From contig JAVBND010000012.1 of the NCBI GenBank assembly GCA_031551775.1, forward strand, positions 1 through 64,000: a stretch of 64,000 bases of DNA. The letters are read 5' to 3'. The notes below the pieces were generated by a model. It was not told where the DNA came from. It worked only from the letters and a program-made list of their open reading frames with translations, and made no database searches. Each line of letters starts with the position of its first letter. The stretch's first letter is position 1. The position numbers and the translations under genes were made by a program. The DNA comes from Anaerozeibacter sp031551775. Its GTDB lineage: Bacteria; Bacillota; Clostridia; Christensenellales; Aristaeellaceae. Of this stretch, positions 24,865 to 33,629 are shown in pieces.

Positions 24865-25968
24865 TTATTTTCCGTAAGACGGCGAAACCACGTCCACCAC
24901 GCCGGTTTGCGCATCGACGACGAACGTGCCGGTATAGGTTTTGATATCGCTCGGTGCGCCGAAGTCGCTCTGCTGCACATATCCCTCCTCGTACAAAGGG
25001 ATGTGAAAGTACCAGACAGGCTTGGCGTATTGCAGCTTTTTTGCTTCATCATAAAGGTAGCGGTGGCGAAGCGATATTTCGTCCACCGCGCGGCCCGCGG
25101 GCGGGTTCAGCGTCGTGCCGACATGCGCCCGTACAACCTCAAGCGCCTGATCAAGCGTCAGCGTTTGAACGGCGCGCTCGTTTTGAACGGCCGATGGGAT
25201 TCGCCACAAGAAATTGGTCATCCCCAGAACGGAAAAAGTCGCCTTGATATAGTTGCGCGACTCGTTCATCCTGGGCTCCGTCACCCGCAGCGCGGTATAG
25301 CGCGGATACGCGCGAACGTAATGCTGCCCCGACGCAGGCGTGATGCTTCGGGTATACACGTCGATTCCCGGTATGGAAAAGCCGTTCATGACCCGGGTCA
25401 GCGCTTCGTCCACGTCCCTTTCGCCCATGACGGGCAAGTCGGGCGACCCCTCCCGCGTCCCGCCGGGCGCCTTTTCCCCTTCGTCGCAGCTGTATAAAAT
25501 GCCAAAATGCGCCTCTCCGTTGTCCCATTGCAGCCATTGCTCCGCCCCCGCGGCATCCGTCAGCGTCCAATACGCCCCCAAATTATCGTCATTGCGCTTG
25601 GCCGCCTCATTCTTCCCATCGCCGAAAAAAGCAGAAAGCACCGTGCCCTCGTCAAAGTGGCGCCGGACCAGCTCAAACTCGGTCACCGCGTCAATCAGGG
25701 GCACCGAGACGGTCGCGCGCACGGGCAATACCGCTCCGCTTGCGCCGGCGAGGTCCATGTCCACCCGCCGCCCGTCCTCGGCGCACGCCGCCGCCGCATC
25801 CGACGCGGGCGTCGCCTGAACCTGCTGCTCTGCGGCCGTCATGGCGCGGTCAACGCCCCCGTCCTCTATCGTCTCCGGCGTCGGCGCACAACCGGACAAC
25901 AGCAGGCACAAAGCAATGCTCAGCCCTAAGGAGAGAAGCGCCTTTCCTCTTTTGAATATGCCGCGCAT
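24865..25968 (-). CDS. Lipoprotein, DUF6034-like
   Basis: A 367-residue lipoprotein. The signal peptide ends in a proper lipobox LLSGC with Cys27, followed by an acidic linker. The body is long and beta-rich with no enzyme motif; it ends in YFHIPLYEEGYVQQSDFG and TGTFVVDAQTGVVDVVSPSYG, a PepSY-like final repeat. It resembles uncharacterised Clostridia lipoproteins (DUF6034). It is the first gene of the ABC-2 operon, so it may act as an extracellular partner or sensor of that transporter. Confidence 0.7.
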   Translation of the reverse strand: MRGIFKRGKALLSLGLSIALCLLLSGCAPTPETIEDGGVDRAMTAAEQQVQATPASDAAAACAEDGRRVDMDLAGASGAVLPVRATVSVPLIDAVTEFELVRRHFDEGTVLSAFFGDGKNEAAKRNDDNLGAYWTLTDAAGAEQWLQWDNGEAHFGILYSCDEGEKAPGGTREGSPDLPVMGERDVDEALTRVMNGFSIPGIDVYTRSITPASGQHYVRAYPRYTALRVTEPRMNESRNYIKATFSVLGMTNFLWRIPSAVQNERAVQTLTLDQALEVVRAHVGTTLNPPAGRAVDEISLRHRYLYDEAKKLQYAKPVWYFHIPLYEEGYVQQSDFGAPSDIKTYTGTFVVDAQTGVVDVVSPSYGK

Positions 25969-25997
25969 CGTGATCCCCCTTTCTGTTTTTCACAATA

Positions 25998-26032
25998 GAT
26001 GGCGCGACCCATGTTGATCGAGCCGCGCCATC
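25998..26032. other. Inverted repeat upstream of the lipoprotein gene
   Basis: GATGGCGCG (25998-26006) and CGCGCCATC (26024-26032) form a perfect 9-bp inverted repeat in the 5' region of the minus-strand operon. There is no T-run; it is either a leader hairpin or an operator. The AT-rich stretch around 26069-26100 is where a promoter would be expected. The remainder to 26234 has no gene. Confidence 0.4.
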
Positions 26033-26234
26033 GGTCAGCGCCGTTGTAATGCACATACGCCACACCTTCATATTAATATTTATTTATCAACATAAAAAGC
26101 GCAGCGACGGTTTATTTTTGCGGCTGAACTGTGGCAAATATTAACGATAGGAACAATTGCGGACGGTACGGAGGCTGCACATCCGGATGCTGGCAGCAAG
26201 GTAAATGATCGCCCTGTAAAATGTTCGGTTTCCC

Positions 26235-26264
26235 TTGACACATTCTTCCGCGCCGTGCTATAAT
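26235..26264 (+). promoter_or_regulatory. Promoter of infC-rpmI-rplT
   Basis: Perfect TTGACA (26235-26240), an 18-bp spacer and a perfect TATAAT (26259-26264). Confidence 0.9.
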
Positions 26265-26271
26265 TTCGTGG

Positions 26272-26383
26272 TCAAGCAGAAGCAACCGCTTCTCACCCGG
26301 CGGCATCGCCAGCGCGGGTTGCAATACGGAACCACCTCGGTTCCCCATGCGTGAGAGCGGCGATTCTGCGCCGCTTGTTTTTT
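26272..26383 (+). promoter_or_regulatory. infC leader attenuator (L20-leader-like)
   Basis: The leader contains a hairpin AGAAGC/GCTTCT near 26278-26293, further complementary segments, and a terminator stem AGCGGCG (26356-26362) with CGCCGCT (26369-26375) followed by T-rich 26376-26383, 38 nt before the start of infC. In Bacillus this operon is controlled by premature termination when L20 binds the leader. The layout here fits that model, although the L20-binding fold was not verified. Confidence 0.7.
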
Positions 26384-26421
26384 ATGTTCCGACAGGCTAT
26401 GATTTCAGGAGGTGTATCGGT

Positions 26422-26934
26422 ATCAACGATCTGATGATTAACGAGGAAATCCGCGACCGCGAGGTACGTTTGGTAGGCGACGACGGCGAGCAATTGGGCG
26501 TAATGCCCCTTGCTCAGGCCATAGCGCTCGCCGATGAGAAGAGTCTTGACCTGGTCAAGATCGCTCCTCAGGCCAAGCCGCCCGTATGCAAACTGATGGA
26601 TTACGGCAAGTACCGCTTCGAACAGTCCAAGCGTGAACGGGAGATTCGCAAGAATCAAAAGATCATCACCCTCAAGGAGGTGCGCTTGTCCGCCACGATT
26701 GAGGACCACGACGTGGATGTCAAGTACAAAAACGCCGTCAAGTTCCTTCAGGAGGGCGACAAGGTGAAGGTGACGATCCGCTTCCGCGGCCGTCAGATCA
26801 CGCACTCCGAGATCGGCCTGGAGGTCATGAAAGATTTTGCGGAGCGAATCAAGGACGTCGGCGTCGTGGAACGCCGCCCGTTGATCGAAGGCCGCAACAT
26901 GATCATGATCGTTGCGCCCAAAGCCAAAGATTGA
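26422..26934 (+). CDS. infC: Translation initiation factor IF-3
   Basis: A 170-residue protein that binds the 30S subunit and checks start codons. Family signatures are MINEEIRDREVRLVGDDGEQ, DLVKIAPQAKPPVCKLMDYG and VKVTIRFRGRQITH. The start is an ATC codon at 26422, placed 7 nt after a perfect AGGAGGTG (26407-26414). A non-AUG start is typical of infC and lets IF-3 repress its own translation. An upstream in-frame ATG would lie within the terminator and lacks an RBS. Confidence 0.95.
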   Translation: MNDLMINEEIRDREVRLVGDDGEQLGVMPLAQAIALADEKSLDLVKIAPQAKPPVCKLMDYGKYRFEQSKREREIRKNQKIITLKEVRLSATIEDHDVDVKYKNAVKFLQEGDKVKVTIRFRGRQITHSEIGLEVMKDFAERIKDVGVVERRPLIEGRNMIMIVAPKAKD

Positions 26935-26976
26935 CGCGGCATCCATTAGGCCGCGAGGATGAGAGGAGGAGTTCCC

Positions 26977-27174
26977 ATGCCCAAGCAAAAGACCCACCGG
27001 GGCGCCGCCAAGCGCTTTTCGCTGACCAAGAACGGCAAAGTCAAGCGTGCCCAGGCGTATAAGAGCCACATCCTGACCAAGAAGCCCACCAAGCGCACCC
27101 GCAACCTGCGCAAGGCTGCCTATGTCGCGTCGGGCGAAGCCAAGGTCATGAAAAAGCTGATTCCATATAAGTAA
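26977..27174 (+). CDS. rpmI: 50S ribosomal protein L35
   Basis: A 65-residue, highly basic protein matching L35 throughout (MPKQKTHRGAAKRFSLT start, LTKKPTKRTRNLRK centre, KLIPYK end). RBS GAGGAGG precedes the ATG at 26977. It is the middle gene of infC-rpmI-rplT. Confidence 0.97.
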   Translation: MPKQKTHRGAAKRFSLTKNGKVKRAQAYKSHILTKKPTKRTRNLRKAAYVASGEAKVMKKLIPYK

Positions 27175-27188
27175 GGAGGGGAACCTAC

Positions 27189-27545
27189 ATGGCTAGAGTG
27201 AAGAGGGCTGTCAACGCCCTGAAAAAGCGTCGCAAGGTATTCAAGCTGTCCAAGGGCTACTTTGGCGCCAAATCCAAGCAGTACCGCTCCGCGAGCGAGC
27301 AGGTTCGCCGCTCCCTGCGATACGCCTACATCGGCCGCAAACTCAAGAAGCGCGATTTCCGCAGGCTCTGGATCGCCCGCATCAACGCCGGCGCCCGCGT
27401 GAACGGCCTGAGCTACTCGCGCATGATGAACGGCCTGAAGGTGGCCGGCGTGACCATCAACCGCAAGGTTTTAAGCGACCTCGCCATCAGCCAGCCTGCC
27501 GCGTTTAAGCAACTGGCCGATACCGCGAAGAAAGCGCTGGGTTAA
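27189..27545 (+). CDS. rplT: 50S ribosomal protein L20
   Basis: A 118-residue L20: MARVKRAVNALKKRRKVFK start, GYFGAKSKQYRSASEQVRRS and LWIARINAGARVNGLSYS blocks. It is a primary 23S rRNA-binding assembly protein and the presumed repressor of the operon through the leader at 26272-26383. The gene has AAGGAGGGG 7 nt upstream and is followed by a terminator. Confidence 0.97.
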   Translation: MARVKRAVNALKKRRKVFKLSKGYFGAKSKQYRSASEQVRRSLRYAYIGRKLKKRDFRRLWIARINAGARVNGLSYSRMMNGLKVAGVTINRKVLSDLAISQPAAFKQLADTAKKALG

Positions 27546-27559
27546 CCAAACAACTTCTT

Positions 27560-27582
27560 CCCCGCTTCGGCGGGGACTTTTT
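27560..27582 (+). terminator. Terminator after rplT
   Basis: CCCCGC (27560-27565), TTCG loop and GCGGGG (27570-27575), then ACTTTTT (27576-27582). Confidence 0.9.
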
Positions 27583-27597
27583 GTGCATGGAGGCATC

Positions 27598-28383
27598 ATG
27601 TCCGACATCAAAATCTTGTTTTTCGACGCCGACGGCACGCTCATCGGGCCAAACTTCCCGGTCATGAGCAAAAAAACCGTCGAGGCGCTCAACCGCGCGC
27701 GGGAAAAAGGCGTCAAGCTCGTGCTCACGACCGGCCGCACCACGCAGGAACTTGAGATCCTCTCATACTTTACCTTTGACGCCTACTGCCTGATGAACGG
27801 GCAGGTATGCTACGCGGGCGATGCGGTCCTGCGGCTAAACCCCGTGCCGCGCGAGGACGTGCGGGCGCTTGTTGAAATTCTCACGGAAGACCCTTTCCCC
27901 TGCGCTTTCGTCGAGCTTAACCGCTGCTACATCAATCACCTGAGCGAACACGCTCAAAGGCTGTACAGCATGGTCAATTCGCCTTTCCCGCCCGTGATGA
28001 ACCCCCGTGAAGCGCTGACGGGCGATATCTACCAAATGAATTTTTTTACCACGCCCGAGCGCGAGGAAGCGGCGCTCAAGCGCATGCCGGGCACCATGTC
28101 CAGGCGTTGGAGTTCCATTCATTCCGATATCATCGCGCGCTCCGGCGGAAAGAAAGACGGCGTCGAAGCGGCGCTAAAGCATTTCGGGCTTACGCGCGAT
28201 CAAGCGGCGTCATTCGGCGACGGCGAGAACGACCTTGACATGTTCGAAGCGACCAGGTATTCCTTCGCGATGGGCAACGCGTCGGACGCGGTCAAGGCGG
28301 GCGCGACCCACGTAACCGGCCGCTTCGACGAGGACGGCGTGGTAAGCGCCATGATCGAGCTCAAAGTGATCGAGCCATTCTAA
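27598..28383 (+). CDS. HAD-superfamily phosphatase, Cof/YidA type
   Basis: A 261-residue HAD hydrolase. Motif I is FFDADGTLIG, motif II LTTGRT, motif III a lysine in the GGKKDGVEAALKHFGL region, and motif IV FGDGENDLDMFE. The cap is of the Cof (IIB) type. Family members dephosphorylate sugar phosphates or flavin and vitamin intermediates; the substrate is not predictable. The ATG at 27598 follows GGAGG. It lies directly downstream of the rplT terminator and has no clear promoter, so it may be read by leak-through. Confidence 0.88.
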   Translation: MSDIKILFFDADGTLIGPNFPVMSKKTVEALNRAREKGVKLVLTTGRTTQELEILSYFTFDAYCLMNGQVCYAGDAVLRLNPVPREDVRALVEILTEDPFPCAFVELNRCYINHLSEHAQRLYSMVNSPFPPVMNPREALTGDIYQMNFFTTPEREEAALKRMPGTMSRRWSSIHSDIIARSGGKKDGVEAALKHFGLTRDQAASFGDGENDLDMFEATRYSFAMGNASDAVKAGATHVTGRFDEDGVVSAMIELKVIEPF

Positions 28384-28406
28384 CCAGGCGCCGCGACGCA
28401 GCGCGG

Positions 28407-29825
28407 TCATGGGCTGAACTGGACCTCGATCTTTTGCGCGGCTCCCTGGATGTCAAGATGCAATGCGCACGAGGCGAGGTCAATCCCCTTGGGCACCTCG
28501 CATGTGATCACCAGCCTGCTTTTGCCCATGGGCAGCAAGGATGTTCCGAGCGAGCGTCCTTCATCGCGTTCGCATTGGATGGCGCAGGGGTAGCGGATGT
28601 CATTAAGCCGTACGTACCCCTGAAGCAGCGTAGGCAATTGCAGCGACTGGTCGGACAGGTTGACGATCTCCCCATCCGCGATGTACATCCGGTTTGACCG
28701 GTCCCCCGGCCAGAGGCGGTCGAGCACATCCGACGTGCGCGAGGGCGATAGGGTATATGCTTCCCACGCCCTGTCAAGGCGCAGCGACATCTGTCCCTCC
28801 AGCGCATAAGCGACGCCAGGTTTCACCTGCCGCGCATTTTCCGTCAGCGGTTGCGAAGGCACGGAAGGCTCCGTTTCGGCGGCGGGCTGTTTTGCGCCGC
28901 TCAGCAACTCGATCAGGGTGCGGTCGGCCATGCCGGTGGGCAGCCGAGAAAAATACTGCTGCGCCTGTTTGGTCGAAGCGCGGGTCACCTTGCCATAGTT
29001 CGAATCCACCTTGGCCTGAAAAAACGCCATGTCCTTGAGCAACTGCTGATACGCCTTTACCGCGGAGCCCTTCCGCGTATCCAGGCACTGCGTGGCTGCT
29101 TCCAGCACCGGCAGGCCCTGCGCGTATCCGTCTTCCTTCAGTACGACAGCCGCCATTTTCGGCCTGTCCTTTTCCCAGTACATTGCATTCAGATCCCAAA
29201 GCGCGTAATCGCCCGGCCACAGCGCAAGGAAATCGCGCGTCGCCGCCACCGACATCGCCTCCACGCGCAGCTTGGCTGTCTTGTACTTCTCCGCCTCCCG
29301 AATGGCGGTGCGGATCACGCGCGTCTCGCCATAGACGCGGATCTCGCCGCCCTCACCCGCGAAACTGCGCAAAAGATGAAGCCCCTCTTCATCCATCGGC
29401 AGCGTAAACCGCTCACACTTGCGCCCGCCGATCTTGGTCTCCTCCGCCTTGCCGACAAAGTCGTAGCGCACGCCGCCGGTCGCAATCGAAAGCGCATCCG
29501 CCTTGACGGCCGATGTCCTGAGCAAGCATACATAAAGAACAGGCTCCATCAGCGACAGTTCCCGGTTGCCGCGCACGCCGGGGTACAGCACGCATACGCC
29601 TTCGCCCATGTAGCCGCTGGCTTCGCCACGCTCGACAGAAGCCAGCATCTGCTGGGCGAGCAAGCCGTGCGCCGACCAATCGCCGGTCGCGTCATCCATC
29701 TTGTAACCCTGATACCGTTCGAACTGCATATTGCCGTCGAGTCTTGCCGCCAGCGGCAGTATTTCGGCGCGGGCACAGGACGCGCCCAGCAGCATCAGCA
29801 GCAAAATCAGCGCGATTTTCCGCAT
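28407..29825 (-). CDS. Exported protein with a peptidoglycan-binding-like segment
   Basis: A 472-residue exported protein. Its signal sequence MRKIALILLLMLLGASCARA could be cut by signal peptidase I after ARA; the GASC is a poor lipobox. The middle segment AATQCLDTRKGSAVKAYQQLLKDM and SNYGKVTRASTKQAQQYFSRL resembles a degenerate PG_binding_1 fold, and the rest is beta-rich without known domains. It is the last gene of the seven-gene operon and overlaps the MacB-like gene by 19 bp. Function is unknown; a cell-wall-facing accessory of the transporter is a guess. Confidence 0.6.
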   Translation of the reverse strand: MRKIALILLLMLLGASCARAEILPLAARLDGNMQFERYQGYKMDDATGDWSAHGLLAQQMLASVERGEASGYMGEGVCVLYPGVRGNRELSLMEPVLYVCLLRTSAVKADALSIATGGVRYDFVGKAEETKIGGRKCERFTLPMDEEGLHLLRSFAGEGGEIRVYGETRVIRTAIREAEKYKTAKLRVEAMSVAATRDFLALWPGDYALWDLNAMYWEKDRPKMAAVVLKEDGYAQGLPVLEAATQCLDTRKGSAVKAYQQLLKDMAFFQAKVDSNYGKVTRASTKQAQQYFSRLPTGMADRTLIELLSGAKQPAAETEPSVPSQPLTENARQVKPGVAYALEGQMSLRLDRAWEAYTLSPSRTSDVLDRLWPGDRSNRMYIADGEIVNLSDQSLQLPTLLQGYVRLNDIRYPCAIQCERDEGRSLGTSLLPMGKSRLVITCEVPKGIDLASCALHLDIQGAAQKIEVQFSP

Positions 29826-30808
29826 CTCAGCCACATCCTTTCCATCCATAGCGCGATACATGCCGCCGCACTGAGCAACCCCACGCGCAATACATCCGAT
29901 TTCAGAGCGCCGCGCACATCGGGCGCGCGAAAAGGCCGCGCCTTGAAGGCAGTGATTTGTTTTCCATAAAACTCCAGATCAGACCAGCGGGCGGGGAGCA
30001 GGCGCACCGGTATGCTCATAAGCACCGCCAACAACGCGCCCAGCGACAGGAAAAAGAGCAGCGTCACCCCCGCGAAGCGCCAAATGCCGCCGCGCCTTGA
30101 AAGCGCGGCCACAGTATAGGCGACGGCCGCCAGCCATGGCGCGGCGCACAGGAGCCGCGTGAGCCTTACAAACTCCGCGCCGCTCAATTCAAAGGGATCG
30201 GGCTCAATGCCCAGCATGTTTTGAAGCGTAAGCAGTGCTTCCCGGCCATCCGCCACAAGCCTGTCAAAGGTCATGACCTGCGTCTTTGCGCCCTGTTCTT
30301 CCCCGGTCAGACCGCCCTGTGAACCTTCCTCAGCCGGGATCAGCATCAGCGGCCTTTGCGCATCTATGACGCCCACCACGCGCATCAACTTGCCGTCCAG
30401 CCGGACGAATACCGCGCCGGGGTCTATGCTGCCGAACAGCAAAAAAGCGGAATCACTGTCGAGCGCGCATACGCTGCGTTCATCGCTCTGCGGCAACCGC
30501 CCGGAAACCAAGGGAAAGATCGCGATTCTCTCCGGCGCGCCCAGGAAGGACAGCACGGCGGCTTTTGCCGTGCGGTCGGGCATGGCGTCGCTTACCATCT
30601 GCTTGGGCGCGGACTGCCGATAGGCCGTCCATCCCAGATCCGGCCTGAGCGCCGTCAACAGCAATAAGTCCTGGCTGGTCAATGCATCAGCAGAACACAC
30701 GGCGCTAGCCCCCCATGCCCGATCCATGGATCGGGCGGTAAACGCGGCCATGGCGGCACAGCACACAAACGCAAGCGCAAGGATCGCCGCAATTGCCGTC
30801 CGCTTCAT
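29807..30808 (-). CDS. MacB/FtsX-like membrane protein
   Basis: A 333-residue protein with an N-terminal membrane helix (AIAAILALAFVCCAAMAAF), a large extracytoplasmic domain resembling the MacB periplasmic core (SIDPGAVFVRLDGKLMRVVGVIDAQRP), and three C-terminal hydrophobic segments, including FAGVTLLFFLSLGALLAVLMSI. The arrangement recalls a shortened FtsX/MacB permease. No cognate ATPase gene is present. It overlaps the HlyD-like gene by 4 bp (ATGA), which argues for a tripartite-efflux-like adaptor/permease pair. The family call is by pattern only. Confidence 0.6.
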   Translation of the reverse strand: MKRTAIAAILALAFVCCAAMAAFTARSMDRAWGASAVCSADALTSQDLLLLTALRPDLGWTAYRQSAPKQMVSDAMPDRTAKAAVLSFLGAPERIAIFPLVSGRLPQSDERSVCALDSDSAFLLFGSIDPGAVFVRLDGKLMRVVGVIDAQRPLMLIPAEEGSQGGLTGEEQGAKTQVMTFDRLVADGREALLTLQNMLGIEPDPFELSGAEFVRLTRLLCAAPWLAAVAYTVAALSRRGGIWRFAGVTLLFFLSLGALLAVLMSIPVRLLPARWSDLEFYGKQITAFKARPFRAPDVRGALKSDVLRVGLLSAAACIALWMERMWLRCGKSR

Positions 30809-31935
30809 GACGAACTCCTGACGCGGTCGCCCGGATTGAGCGGCTTGCTTTTTGAAACGATCACCTGATCCTGATCGGAGAGCGAGGCGCTGATGGCCGC
30901 ATGCTCCCAATCGGCTTCGATGACCTCCACCGGCACAAACTCCGCGTACTCCATATCGCCCAGCACGCTTTGCCCCATCCGAATCCGGTACACGCCCTTG
31001 ACCCCGCCGTTTTCGACGATCGCGCCGCGCGCTACGCGCATGGAGTAGGTTTGCGTATCCTGCGTCGCGGTGATGCTGACCGCCTGACCGATGGCGCCGG
31101 CGCCATCCGGCAGGTCAAAGCTCGCCTCATACCCTGTCTTTGTGGGGCTGATCCCCTTCAGCACGGCCACTTCCTGGCTGGCGCGCGCGTCGCCCGACCG
31201 CTGGAACCTCGCCTCCATTCCAGGCTTCAGGTGCTTGGCCTGATCCTCTGTCACCTCGCATCGCACGACCAACCCGGACGACGTTGGCGAGAACCTGAGC
31301 GCCGCGCCCGCCGCTTTTTCCCCCGGTTTTACGATCACCTCGCCGATGAGGCCGTCCACCGGAGCCACAAGCACCGCGCCGCCATATAGCAATTGCGAAA
31401 GCTGATCGACCTCGCGCTGTGCTTTGTCGATTGCCAGGCGGCTGATCCGCTGCTCAAGCTCCTTCTTCTCCTGGCTCCCTTTGTCGCCACCGGCATCCGG
31501 CGCGGGTGTCGGCGTCGGCGTCGGCTGTCCGGATGGCGATGCGGCCGGTTGCTCCGCCTGCTTCAGCGCCTCAAGCTGCGCCTCCCATGTAAGCTTCTTG
31601 ACCTCCACCTGTTTCTCGTCGAGCTTTCGCTGGAGTGCCTCCGCGTCGTAACTCAACAGAGCCTCCCCCGCCTTGACGCTTTGCCCCGCGCGGACATAGA
31701 CCCGCGCCACGGCAAGTTCCTCTTCGGCCATCACCGGCCATTGTTCCCGCGCTTCGATCGCGCCGCTGAGCGCAACCGTGTGCCTGAGCGCCCCGGGAAA
31801 CGGCCGCGCGCACTTGACGACGGGCAGCATGATCGAATCGGCGGCGCGGCTGAGCAGCGTCAGCAGCGCCATGGCCGCCAGGAAGTATCCCAGGACACGC
31901 GGCCAACGGGACCTTGCTTTTTCATCTCGTCTCAT
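30805..31935 (-). CDS. HlyD/MacA-like membrane fusion (adaptor) protein
   Basis: A 376-residue adaptor protein. An N-terminal membrane anchor (VLGYFLAAMALLTLLSRAA) is followed by a lipoyl-like barrel half (VYVRAGQSVKAGEALLSYDAEAL), a coiled-coil hairpin interrupted by a Pro/Thr/Gly-rich linker (SPSGQPTPTPTPAPDAGG), the returning lipoyl half (APVDGLIGEVIVKPGEKA), then beta-barrel and membrane-proximal domains. ATG 31935 is preferred to the in-frame TTG two codons earlier; AAGGAG lies upstream. Partner of the MacB-like protein. Confidence 0.82.
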   Translation of the reverse strand: MRRDEKARSRWPRVLGYFLAAMALLTLLSRAADSIMLPVVKCARPFPGALRHTVALSGAIEAREQWPVMAEEELAVARVYVRAGQSVKAGEALLSYDAEALQRKLDEKQVEVKKLTWEAQLEALKQAEQPAASPSGQPTPTPTPAPDAGGDKGSQEKKELEQRISRLAIDKAQREVDQLSQLLYGGAVLVAPVDGLIGEVIVKPGEKAAGAALRFSPTSSGLVVRCEVTEDQAKHLKPGMEARFQRSGDARASQEVAVLKGISPTKTGYEASFDLPDGAGAIGQAVSITATQDTQTYSMRVARGAIVENGGVKGVYRIRMGQSVLGDMEYAEFVPVEVIEADWEHAAISASLSDQDQVIVSKSKPLNPGDRVRSSS

Positions 31936-31941
31936 CCTCAA

Positions 31942-32781
31942 CTACTCCTTCATACCCATCGTGCCGATGCCCTGCTCGAGATACTGCTGCCCGCACAGGA
32001 ACACCAGCAGCGCGGGCAAAAGCGCCAGCACCGACGCGGCCAATGCCCTGCCCATGAACTCGCCCGTGATTTGCGGAAGGTACAGCGTCAGCGGCCACAG
32101 CGGCTGCGAGCGCAGCAGCGTCATGGGCTGTTCGATCATGCCCCAAGCCTCCAGAAAACCCAGCACCATCGCGCTGAGCAGCCCCGGTATGCCCAGCGGC
32201 AGGCCCACCCTAAAAAACGCGACCCACTCCCCCGCGCCGTCGATGCGCGCCGCTTCCAGCACGCTGTCCGGCACCGCCTCGAAGAACTTGGCCATGATAA
32301 AAACCGGGAAGGTGGAAAACGCGAGCGGCAGGATGATCGCGAAGCGCGTGTCGATCAGGTGAAGCGCGTCCAGCGACAGGTACTGCGCAACCAGCGTCAC
32401 CTGAAACGGCATGAGCATCAGCGCGATGTAGACCGTAAACAGCAGCTTCTTCATCGGGAAACGGTAGCGCGCAAACGCCCAGGCCGCGCTGCCGCCGATC
32501 ACCGCCTGCCCGATCAGCGACAGCACCGCGTAAGTTGCCGAGTTCCAGAACATCGCGAAGAACTCCGGCGAATCCAGCATCAATTCAATGTGTCCTCTCA
32601 GCGTGGGGTACATGGGCAACAGCGGCCAATAGGCGTAGCCGTCATTCCCGGCAAACACCGGTCCGAGCGCCTTTGCCGCCTCATGCTGACCCATGAGCGA
32701 ACCGCTTACCAGCATGACGAGCGGCAGCAGCATCGGCAGGCAGATGAGCACGCACAGGGTAAGCCAAATTGCCTTCTTCAC
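31942..32781 (-). CDS. Carbohydrate ABC transporter permease, MalG type
   Basis: A 279-residue permease with the family pattern: N-terminal helix AIWLTLCVLICLPMLLPLVM, AAWAFARYRFPMKKLLF and the EAA loop LEAARIDGAGEWVAFFRVGLP. The GTG start overlaps the stop of the partner permease gene as GTGA. No ATPase is encoded in the operon, so a shared sugar-transport ATPase is expected. Confidence 0.9.
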   Translation of the reverse strand: MKKAIWLTLCVLICLPMLLPLVMLVSGSLMGQHEAAKALGPVFAGNDGYAYWPLLPMYPTLRGHIELMLDSPEFFAMFWNSATYAVLSLIGQAVIGGSAAWAFARYRFPMKKLLFTVYIALMLMPFQVTLVAQYLSLDALHLIDTRFAIILPLAFSTFPVFIMAKFFEAVPDSVLEAARIDGAGEWVAFFRVGLPLGIPGLLSAMVLGFLEAWGMIEQPMTLLRSQPLWPLTLYLPQITGEFMGRALAASVLALLPALLVFLCGQQYLEQGIGTMGMKE

Positions 32782-33629
32782 GTGCGCGCCTCCCCCCAAC
32801 CCTTTTGCAAAAGCAAGATCAGCGCCATGATGGCCAGCGCCACCAGCGTGGCGGCCGTTGAGAGCTTATCGATATCCAAGTGCAGGAACCAGTTGTTAAA
32901 AAGGTGCTGCAGCAAGTACATGCGCTCGTGCGGATAATTGCCCGCCACCAGGTACGCCTCGCGGAACACCTTAAAGGCGTTGAGCACCGACAGCACCGCG
33001 GTCACGAATACGGCGGGCCACAGGTGCGGCAGCGTCACATATCTGAATTGCTGCGCGGGGTTTGCGCCGTCGATCTGCGCCGCCTCGTACAATGGCACCG
33101 GAACCGACATCAGCGCCGAGAGCAGCAGCACCATGTCATAGCCGATGTTCTTCCAGATGTAGCTTACGACCAATACCCAGAACGACGCGCCTGAATTCAT
33201 GAAGGGCACAGCCTCCATGCCCAGGCTCGTAAGTCCCGCGTTCACCAGTCCCTGCGTGTCAAACAGCGCCCGCCACAGGAGGGCGAAGGACGCCACCGGC
33301 AGCGCCAGCGGCACCAAGAGGCTTGATTTCAGGAACGCCGGGGCGCGCTTTGCCATCAGCGCGGCCCCAAGCGACAGCACCAACAGCAGCGGCACGGCGG
33401 TAACCAGAAACCGAACCGTGTTCAGCGCCGCCAAGCGAAACGAGGCGTTGTCCATGAGCATCCGGTAGTTCTCCGTGCCCCGCCAATCACCCGCCACCGT
33501 CAGGAACGAGCGGTGCACCGTGTCCGCCATCGGGAACACAAGCAGCGCGCACACGCCGACCAGGCTCGGCAGCAGGAAAGCCATCGCCGTCAGCGCCTGC
33601 CGCGCGCCATTACTGCGAAAGGTACGCAT
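32778..33629 (-). CDS. Carbohydrate ABC transporter permease, MalF type
   Basis: A 283-residue permease with six hydrophobic segments (TAMAFLLPSLVGVCALLVFP first) and the EAA loop YEAAQIDGANPAQQFRYVTLP. The ATG overlaps the end of the preceding binding-protein gene by 20 bp and has no clear RBS, so it is probably translated by coupling. Functions with the MalG-type partner. Confidence 0.9.
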   Translation of the reverse strand: MRTFRSNGARQALTAMAFLLPSLVGVCALLVFPMADTVHRSFLTVAGDWRGTENYRMLMDNASFRLAALNTVRFLVTAVPLLLVLSLGAALMAKRAPAFLKSSLLVPLALPVASFALLWRALFDTQGLVNAGLTSLGMEAVPFMNSGASFWVLVVSYIWKNIGYDMVLLLSALMSVPVPLYEAAQIDGANPAQQFRYVTLPHLWPAVFVTAVLSVLNAFKVFREAYLVAGNYPHERMYLLQHLFNNWFLHLDIDKLSTAATLVALAIMALILLLQKGWGEART

